Shown piece after piece: positions 58,363-64,000 of a stretch of 64,000 nt of DNA. Position numbers and translations under genes: made by a program. The notes under the pieces are model-generated. The model saw only the letters and a list, made by a program, of their open reading frames with translations, searched no databases and was not told where the DNA came from. Source of the stretch: Elusimicrobiaceae bacterium (GTDB lineage: Bacteria; Elusimicrobiota; Elusimicrobia; Elusimicrobiales; Elusimicrobiaceae); NCBI GenBank assembly GCA_016281355.1, contig JAEEIL010000010.1, positions 1 through 64,000 of the forward strand. Reading direction: 5' to 3'. The number at the start of each line of letters is the position of its first letter. The first letter of the stretch is position 1.

Positions 58363-59931
58363 ATGGAAAACAATGAAGTAAAACCTACCGAAACAAAACC
58401 TACCGACGCTAAAGAAGTTAAGGAAACAAAAACTTCCAAAACTTCTAAAGCAAAAGAAACTAAAGAAGTAAAAGAAAATAAAGAAACGGTGCAAGCAGCG
58501 GAAGTAAAAGAAAATGCCGCTACTAAAGAAATCAAAGACAACGACAATAAAACACAAGCACCAACGCAAGATAAGCGCCCAATGCAAGACAACCGCTATC
58601 AAGGTCAAAGGCAGTTTAATAATAATCGCAGATATCAACAACCATTACCGCAACGACCAAACGGGGCAAAACCGATGGACGCAAGGCAACTTTCTGCTTT
58701 AAGCGTAGCTGACCTTACAAAACTTGCAATTAACTATAATATTGAAGATATTTCCGGCCTTCGCAAACAGCAATTAATCGGCAAAATTATTGCGGTGCAA
58801 GCCAAACAAAACGGTTCCGTTTACGGCGGTGGTGTTTTGGAAATTTTACCGGACGGTTTTGGTTTTTTGCGTTCTGAGGAAAATAATTATTTAGCAGGTG
58901 CAGAAGATATATATGTTTCCCCCTCTCAAATCAAACGCTTTGGTTTAAGAAAAGGCGATAGAATAGAAGGTTTAATACGCCCGCCCAAAGATAATGAAAG
59001 ATTTTTTGCGATGTTACAAGTCCAAAAAGTTAACGATATTGATGCGGATAAAATTTTCCGCCGCCCGCTTTTTGAAAACTTAACACCATTATATCCAAAT
59101 GAAAGATTTGTGCTTGAACTTGATAAAAATTCAAACACCCAACGTGTTATTGACTTAATTGCCCCGATCGGTAAAGGTCAACGTGCTATGATTGTAGCCG
59201 CACCGAAAACCGGTAAGACAATTATGCTTCAAAATTTGGCAAATTCTTTGACCACAAACCATAAAGAAGTTGAACTTTTGGTACTTTTAATTGATGAACG
59301 CCCTGAAGAAGTTACCGACATGAGCCGAAATGTTAAAGGTGAGGTTTTAGCCTCTACCTTTGATGAACCTGCAGAACGCCATGTGCAAGTTGCTGAAATG
59401 GTTATTGAAAAAGCAAAACGAAGCGTAGAAAATGGCAAAGATGTTGTTATTTTGCTTGACTCAATCACCCGTTTAGCCCGTGCTTACAACACGGTAACAC
59501 CGGCAAGCGGGCGTGTTTTAACCGGCGGTCTTGAGGCAACTTCCTTACAACGCCCTAAACGCTTTTTCGGTGCTGCAAGAAATATTGAAGAAGGCGGCTC
59601 ACTTACAATTATTGCAACAGCATTAGTGGAAACAGGCAGCCGTATGGATGAAATCATCTTTGAAGAATTTAAAGGCACCGGTAACAGTGAAATTTACCTT
59701 GACAGGAAACTTGCCGACAGGCGCATTTTCCCGGCAATTGATATTAACCGCACTTCAACCAGAAGGGAAGATTTACTGCTTACCGAAGACGAACTTAACA
59801 AATCATGGATACTCCGCAAAATCTTATCACCGTTAAGTTCCATTGATGCAATGAGCCTCTTACTTGAAAAGTTATCTGCCACGAAGTCAAACAAAGACTT
59901 TTTAAAGCAGATGGAAGTAAGTAGTTTTTAG
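58363..59931 (+). CDS. rho: Transcription termination factor Rho
   Basis: The 522-residue hexameric helicase has an unusual N-terminal extension of about 105 residues rich in Lys, Thr and Glu and then Gln, Asn and Arg. The Rho N-domain ([20 protein letters not shown]) follows, then the RNA-binding cold-shock domain ([14 protein letters not shown]), Walker A (APKTGKT), Walker B-like [13 protein letters not shown] and the Q/R loops. It terminates untranslated transcripts. It is 15 bases after coaE with AGGATA upstream. Confidence 0.95.
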   Translation: MENNEVKPTETKPTDAKEVKETKTSKTSKAKETKEVKENKETVQAAEVKENAATKEIKDNDNKTQAPTQDKRPMQDNRYQGQRQFNNNRRYQQPLPQRPNGAKPMDARQLSALSVADLTKLAINYNIEDISGLRKQQLIGKIIAVQAKQNGSVYGGGVLEILPDGFGFLRSEENNYLAGAEDIYVSPSQIKRFGLRKGDRIEGLIRPPKDNERFFAMLQVQKVNDIDADKIFRRPLFENLTPLYPNERFVLELDKNSNTQRVIDLIAPIGKGQRAMIVAAPKTGKTIMLQNLANSLTTNHKEVELLVLLIDERPEEVTDMSRNVKGEVLASTFDEPAERHVQVAEMVIEKAKRSVENGKDVVILLDSITRLARAYNTVTPASGRVLTGGLEATSLQRPKRFFGAARNIEEGGSLTIIATALVETGSRMDEIIFEEFKGTGNSEIYLDRKLADRRIFPAIDINRTSTRREDLLLTEDELNKSWILRKILSPLSSIDAMSLLLEKLSATKSNKDFLKQMEVSSF

Positions 59932-59944
59932 ATATATGAACACA

Positions 59945-59973
59945 ATAAAGGGCTGCCTCAAGCAGCCCTTTAT
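59945..59973. terminator. Bidirectional terminator after rho
   Basis: The perfect 12-bp stem ATAAAGGGCTGC (59945-59956) pairs with 59962-59973 around a 5-base loop. It lies between convergent rho and the secreted protein gene. Confidence 0.88.
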
Positions 59974-59992
59974 ATGTAACAAATAATTTTAA

Positions 59993-60862
59993 TTATTCAC
60001 AATAGTCCCAATCAATATACTTTATCTTGAAACCAATTTCTATATTATATTTTTTCAGGAATTTGATTTCTTTTTCAAAAATTTTTTCAAAATTTTCTTC
60101 AAAATCGCCCCCATTATAATTAGGACATACCCAAGAATAATAATGTGCTTGGGGCTGTTTTCCACCTCTTCTTTTCATTTCATCACGCAAAGTTATAATA
60201 AAAGCACGATTGTTATTTAATGCTCCATGGAAAAATGCATCTGCAGAATAATCATGATTCAATCCTACGGGACTTTTACCGCTCGTAGGATCATACGGAG
60301 ATGCCCCTGCGTCTAATAAAGCAGGTATCAATTTCGTTAATACTCCTTTATCTTTAAAAACTTCAGCAACTTTAGAAAGCAAAACCGGTTTATTTGCATC
60401 TATAAAATAATTCTCTACTGCTTTAACAGGAGGATTATAACGTAATATTGTTAAAGCCACATCTGCATGACCTTTTTCTATTGCGACCCATAAAGCTTGT
60501 TCTTCTTTGTAACCACAATTTTTCTTTACGAGTTTCGGATCTTTCTCCAACATATAATCAATCAAATTAAGATATCCAGCGGCCGCAGCAATACATATCG
60601 GCTGTTGTTTCTTGCCGTTTATATCAATAGGTGTTGATAATAAATTCCTCTCCGGGTAACTTTCCACAAGATATCTAACTTCTGATAAATTCCCTTTTTC
60701 CAAAGCTGAACGAAAACCTAAAATATCTCTTAATTCCTCTCCAATCCCGGTATAAACACCGGATTCGATAACTTTCGGCTCTACCCTCTGTCCGAAAGAT
60801 GATATAGGCAATAAGATTATCGCCATAAACAACACAAACGGTATATATGTTTTTCCTTTCAT
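59993..60862 (-). CDS. Secreted ankyrin-repeat-like protein
   Basis: The 289-residue protein has a signal peptide (cut near SFG-QR). Ankyrin-type repeats follow: QQPICIAAAAGYLNLIDYML, ALWVAIEKGHADVALTIL and LIPALLDAGASPYDP. A C-terminal non-repeat region contains a Tyr/Trp-rich patch and Cys (VCPNYNGG, DWDYCE). A promoter TTGTAT-17-TATAAT (60926-60921 and 60903-60898) lies about 35 bases upstream, with AAGGAG before the ATG. It is a single gene, similar in plan to that at 5271. It may be an effector or an envelope protein; this is not resolved. Confidence 0.7.
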   Translation of the reverse strand: MKGKTYIPFVLFMAIILLPISSFGQRVEPKVIESGVYTGIGEELRDILGFRSALEKGNLSEVRYLVESYPERNLLSTPIDINGKKQQPICIAAAAGYLNLIDYMLEKDPKLVKKNCGYKEEQALWVAIEKGHADVALTILRYNPPVKAVENYFIDANKPVLLSKVAEVFKDKGVLTKLIPALLDAGASPYDPTSGKSPVGLNHDYSADAFFHGALNNNRAFIITLRDEMKRRGGKQPQAHYYSWVCPNYNGGDFEENFEKIFEKEIKFLKKYNIEIGFKIKYIDWDYCE

Positions 60863-60961
60863 GTGATTCTCCTTAAATTGTACTCATTACATAATTTATT
60901 ATAGTAGAAAAGGTAAGAAAATACAAGTAGTACATCAAAACTAAATTTATTTTAAACCTAT

Positions 60962-61888
60962 TTAAGCTAAGTTTAATATTTCCCTAACAATTTCTTCTTT
61001 ACTTTTAGCAGTGCAAGATATTGTTTGTTTCTCTTGGTAGCGGTTAAACCAGGTGCGTTGGCGTTTGGCATATTGACGGGTTAGAATTACAATTTGTTCT
61101 TTAGCTTCTTCTTTTGAAATTTCGCCTTTTAAATAACTTATGGCTTGTGGGTAGCCCAAACTCTTAAGCCCCGGGGAAACTTCTTTAAATCCCATTTTAA
61201 GCGCGTTTTCCGCTTCTTTAACCATTGGTTCAAAAATTAAATCCGTACGTTTTATAATGCGCTCGCAAAGTTGCTCTTTGGGCATATCCAAATAAAAGAA
61301 GTGTGCTTTGTCTTTTGTTATCTCTTGCTTTAATTTACCGCTTTTTAAAACAGATGCCGGTTTACCTGTTAATTCATAGATTTCCAAGGCACGTATTAAG
61401 CGATGTATATTTTGAAATGGTATTTCCTTGGCACTTTGAGGATCAATTTCCTGCAAACGTTTATGTAAAGTCTCACGACCATACATATCTGCTTCACGTG
61501 CAAGGCGGGCGCGCAAAATTAAATCTGCTTTAGGTAAATTATCCATACCGCAAAAATAATTTTGAAGATACATTCCGCTGCCACCGGTAAAAATCACTTT
61601 ATTATCTTCACTCTCAGCAATCTCGCGCGCCATGGAAATAAAGCGCGAGACATCAAAAACTTCGTCAATATTTAAAAAATCTACCAAATAATAAGGAACA
61701 CCCTCAACAAGATATTTCTCCCCTTTCCACTTTCCAAGCGGTGCTGCAGTACCGATATTTAAACCTTTATAAATTTGGCGGGAGTCAACCGAAATTATAC
61801 TGTAATTTAATTTTTTGGCAAGGTGTAAAGCAACTGCCGTCTTACCGACGGCAGTTGGACCTGAAATGATTATTGGAAGATTGCTCAC
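60962..61888 (-). CDS. miaA: tRNA dimethylallyltransferase
   Basis: The 308-residue enzyme adds the isopentenyl group to A37 of tRNAs reading UNN codons. It has the P-loop SGPTAVGKTAVA, VDSRQIYKGLNIGTA, FTGGSGMYLQ and the C-terminal RQYAKRQRTWFNR. It is the last gene of miaB-PilZ-miaA, overlapping the PilZ gene by four bases (ATGA). MiaB, encoded upstream, methylthiolates its product. Confidence 0.95.
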   Translation of the reverse strand: MSNLPIIISGPTAVGKTAVALHLAKKLNYSIISVDSRQIYKGLNIGTAAPLGKWKGEKYLVEGVPYYLVDFLNIDEVFDVSRFISMAREIAESEDNKVIFTGGSGMYLQNYFCGMDNLPKADLILRARLAREADMYGRETLHKRLQEIDPQSAKEIPFQNIHRLIRALEIYELTGKPASVLKSGKLKQEITKDKAHFFYLDMPKEQLCERIIKRTDLIFEPMVKEAENALKMGFKEVSPGLKSLGYPQAISYLKGEISKEEAKEQIVILTRQYAKRQRTWFNRYQEKQTISCTAKSKEEIVREILNLA

Positions 61889-62352
61889 TTAAATAAACTT
61901 TTATCCTTTTGAATTTTATTGCAAATACTTTGGCATTTGCAGTTAGGAACACAAACTTCCGGCAAACGCAACATTATGCGGGTATTGCAATCTAAAAAGT
62001 CATTTGCAAGCGCCATAATTTTATCGGAAACAGATTTATCAATTTTCGTAAATTCTATACCGATGGTATAAACAGGCCCTTTTTGGCGCACCCAGGCTGT
62101 TTTTGCTTCCACATCAAACTTACCGACGGTAGGAATTTCCATTTTAATATGCATAGTTCCGGCAATAGGTGCTTTTAAAAATGAAACGATACGCATACCT
62201 GAAGCAGACAAATCTGCCAACACTGCCGCTATTTGATGCATTTTACCATCGTTATTATCAATATAAGTTAAATCAATAGGTTCAACAATATTACTGATTA
62301 CCGGCACGCGCGGATGGCGGCGGCGTTCAACAAAATTTTCATCTTTACTCAT
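61885..62352 (-). CDS. PilZ domain protein with C-terminal Cys cluster
   Basis: The 155-residue PilZ protein has the c-di-GMP-binding RxxxR in RRRHPR (about residues 10-15) and the second motif DLSASGM. The barrel continues to about 120. The tail has five Cys close together (VCVPNCKCQSICNK, after LDCNTR), which could bind a metal or cluster. It lies between miaB (12-base gap) and miaA (ATGA overlap), an unusual place for a c-di-GMP receptor. Confidence 0.85.
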   Translation of the reverse strand: MSKDENFVERRRHPRVPVISNIVEPIDLTYIDNNDGKMHQIAAVLADLSASGMRIVSFLKAPIAGTMHIKMEIPTVGKFDVEAKTAWVRQKGPVYTIGIEFTKIDKSVSDKIMALANDFLDCNTRIMLRLPEVCVPNCKCQSICNKIQKDKSLFK

Positions 62353-62364
62353 AAGTTACACCTC

Positions 62365-63588
62365 TCATCTCAAAATTTTACCATTACTGTCTTTAACCAA
62401 AATCTCTTCTACGGTGCCTGGTTGCTTGGGAGTTGTCGTCCTATACCACAAATTCCCTGAAGTCCGGCCGGAGTTTTTTGTCTCAAACAAAATTTCTTCT
62501 TTTCGCCCGATACGGCTTTTATAGGCTAAAGCAGAACACTCCCTAATTTCATTTAACAAAATATTTAAACGATTTTCCACTATTTCTTGCGAAATTTCCG
62601 GAATTTCCGCTGCAGGTGTGCCGGCCCTCGGCGAAAATTTAAAACAATAAGCAAAACTAAAAGCACATTTTTTGACGAGGTTTAAGGTTTGCTTAAAGTC
62701 TTCTTCCGTTTCGGTAGGGTAACCGACAATAATATCTGTACTTATTAAAAAATCTAAATCTTTTAAATCCTTAATTATTTGAAAGTACTCTTCCGCTGTA
62801 TAAAGGCGTTTCATATCCTTTAAAACTTTCGTACTTCCGCTTTGCAAAGGCAAGTGTAAATGCCTTGCGATTTTTTTGTTATCTTGCACGACTTTATAAA
62901 AATCTTCTTTAATAAAAACTGGATGAGGACTTAAAAAGCGCACACGTTTAACTTCCGGTATTTTACAAACTTCTTCAAGAAGTTTTGAAAAGGTAAACCC
63001 TTTATAATTGTAAGCATTTACCGTTTGCCCTAACAACATAATTTCAGGGTGATTTTTGGCTTTATTTCGGCAATTTTCCAAAATGACTTCAGGTGCTATT
63101 GAGGAAACCTCCCCCCTCACATAAGGTACTATACAATAAGAGCATTTACAGCTACAACCTCGCATAATACTTACTTGGCCCGTAACTTTTTTTGTGTCTT
63201 CTTTTATAGCATCTTTCGTTTTAACAGGTTTAAATAGAGTACTGTTTTCTAAAATTGACGGAAATTTATCTAGTGATTTTGCCCCACAAACAATATCTGC
63301 TTGCGGAAAGCGTTTTTGAACTTTTCTGCCTAAACGTTCTGCTGCGCAACCGGCAAAAATAATTTTTCGCCCCCTTTTTTCCGCCTTCCATTTGGCAAGG
63401 CGCCCCAAGTAAGATAACGCCCTATGTTCGGCGTGATCGCGTATTGTGCAAGTATTTATTAGGACAAGGTCCGCTTCACTCAAAACTGATGTCTTTTGAT
63501 AACCGAAACCAAATAAATGAAGCAGCATCTCTTCAGAGTCTGCTTCATTCATTTGGCATCCATAATTTTGCAAATAAACTTTTTTCAA
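62365..63588 (-). CDS. miaB: tRNA-2-methylthio-N6-dimethylallyladenosine synthase
   Basis: This 407-residue radical SAM methylthiotransferase has the N-terminal UPF0004 domain with three cluster Cys (NYGCQMNEADS, NTCTIRDHAEH, FAGCAAERLG). It has the radical SAM motif CSCKCSYCIVPYVRG and a C-terminal TRAM region (SGRTSGNLWYRT). It starts with TTG at 63588, 3 bases after the preceding stop, without a good ribosome site, so coupling to the upstream gene is likely. It acts on i6A37 made by MiaA. Confidence 0.93.
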   Translation of the reverse strand: MKKVYLQNYGCQMNEADSEEMLLHLFGFGYQKTSVLSEADLVLINTCTIRDHAEHRALSYLGRLAKWKAEKRGRKIIFAGCAAERLGRKVQKRFPQADIVCGAKSLDKFPSILENSTLFKPVKTKDAIKEDTKKVTGQVSIMRGCSCKCSYCIVPYVRGEVSSIAPEVILENCRNKAKNHPEIMLLGQTVNAYNYKGFTFSKLLEEVCKIPEVKRVRFLSPHPVFIKEDFYKVVQDNKKIARHLHLPLQSGSTKVLKDMKRLYTAEEYFQIIKDLKDLDFLISTDIIVGYPTETEEDFKQTLNLVKKCAFSFAYCFKFSPRAGTPAAEIPEISQEIVENRLNILLNEIRECSALAYKSRIGRKEEILFETKNSGRTSGNLWYRTTTPKQPGTVEEILVKDSNGKILR

Positions 63589-63591
63589 GAT

Positions 63592-64000
63592 TTATAAGGT
63601 TACTTTGAATTTGCGTTTTGCGGTTTGTTCTTCTTTACCGTCTACATATGCTTTAGCTTCAATGTAGAAGTTGCCGGTATTAAAGTTCCACCAATCATAC
63701 CACCAATAGCCATTGGCTTGACGGCAATTTTGCCATTCTCCGCCGTTGATTGAAACTTGCATTGCAGAGCAAGGCTTTCTAGAACCTAAACGAAAGCAAT
63801 AATGCCCGCAATAAACTGTTTCATTATTTTGAGGATAATCTATACAGATATATTTGCAAGTTTCATTATTGTTTTTGTAATTCGTTTTGCAATTATTTTT
63901 TTTGTTTCTCCCCACTAAACCGGCAGCCAAAGTTTTAACTCTTGAGTTTACTTTTCTTACTTTGGTTGCAACATTTTTAGTTAAGGTCTTTCTTGTTTTT
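63592..64000 (-). CDS. Partial protein with Trp/Cys-rich domain, unknown (5' end beyond window)
   Basis: The frame is open from the stop at 63592 to the window edge, at least 135 codons. A TTG at 63930 is an internal codon candidate rather than a proven start. The N-terminal visible part is basic (RKVNSRVKTL, NKKNNCKTNYKNN). It is followed by a Cys-rich sheet region (CKYICIDYPQ, YCGHYCFRLG, KPCSAM) and a Trp-rich NGYWWYDWWNF with an Ig-like end YIEAKAYVDGKEEQ. It resembles an extracellular Ig-type fold. The family is not recognised. Confidence 0.6.
   Translation of the reverse strand, partial: KTRKTLTKNVATKVRKVNSRVKTLAAGLVGRNKKNNCKTNYKNNNETCKYICIDYPQNNETVYCGHYCFRLGSRKPCSAMQVSINGGEWQNCRQANGYWWYDWWNFNTGNFYIEAKAYVDGKEEQTAKRKFKVTL

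Overview
The window is AT-rich, densely coded bacterial chromosome from a Gram-negative organism. It encodes LolA, TonB/ExbB/ExbD, lipoproteins with lipoboxes and a probable outer-membrane barrel. Several traits fit an Elusimicrobiota (Elusimicrobium-like, probably gut-associated) genome: prepilin-type proteins used as free-standing secreted proteins, pyruvate phosphate dikinase, an MFS-PlsC-acyl-ACP-synthetase fusion and a GGGtGRT/NifU-like gene pair. This assignment is inference from gene content; no rRNA is present. There are no CRISPR arrays, transposases or complete prophages.

Layout. 1-1.6 kb: GGGtGRT protein (partial) and its Fe-S scaffold-like partner, leftward. 1.8-5.2 kb: trifunctional Aas-like lysophospholipid repair protein. 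5.3-7.5 kb: a secreted ankyrin-like protein and a pilin-like protein with Cys/Gly repeats, whose promoter spacer is almost entirely a 15-base homopolymer. 7.6-14.2 kb: leftward cell-shape operon mreC-mreD-mrdA-rodA followed by DUF2344 and RNase G. 14.3-29 kb: a long rightward run with rlmN, queC, a histidine kinase, DUF3307, a DnaQ-like exonuclease, gpmI, two M24 peptidases, efp, an exported SpoVG-like protein, DUF192, a barrel protein, murI, pgeF, a small nucleosidase and a subtilase. 29-34.9 kb: ppdK, tRNA-Ser(GCT), two repeat-rich non-coding islands, a second pilin-like gene and two lipoproteins. 34.9-36.8 kb: nadA-nadC. 36.8-39.8 kb: leftward pgm-type mutase, response regulator, greA and a TM-helix protein. 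39.8-40.2 kb: tmRNA. 40.3-48.3 kb: accB, a winged-helix protein, ftsK-lolA-pgsA-pgpA, exbB-exbD-tonB and an epimerase. 48.3-49.9 kb: a small accessory locus with an HTH/S24-type repressor, divergent promoters, a palindromic operator, a structured GC-rich leader and two small unknown proteins. 50-59.9 kb: a TPR protein, rsmA, nadB, guanine deaminase-like, trxA, polA, coaE and rho. 60-64 kb: a second secreted ankyrin-like protein, then miaB-PilZ-miaA leftward and a partial Cys/Trp-rich protein.

How it works together. The housekeeping content covers envelope growth (Mre/Rod, MurI, PgeF, FtsK, PgsA/PgpA), de novo NAD synthesis (NadA, NadB and NadC all present) and translation quality or RNA modification (tmRNA, EF-P, RlmN, MiaA/MiaB, QueC, RsmA). 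Surface variability comes from the pilin-like, ankyrin-like and lipoprotein genes. The most unusual points are the homopolymer-spacer promoter of the repeat-bearing pilin, the repressor switch at 49 kb, the repeat islands at 29.0 and 32.3 kb, the Asn-for-His substitution in the Aas acyltransferase domain, an exported SpoVG-like domain, and a PilZ protein with a terminal Cys cluster inside a mia operon.
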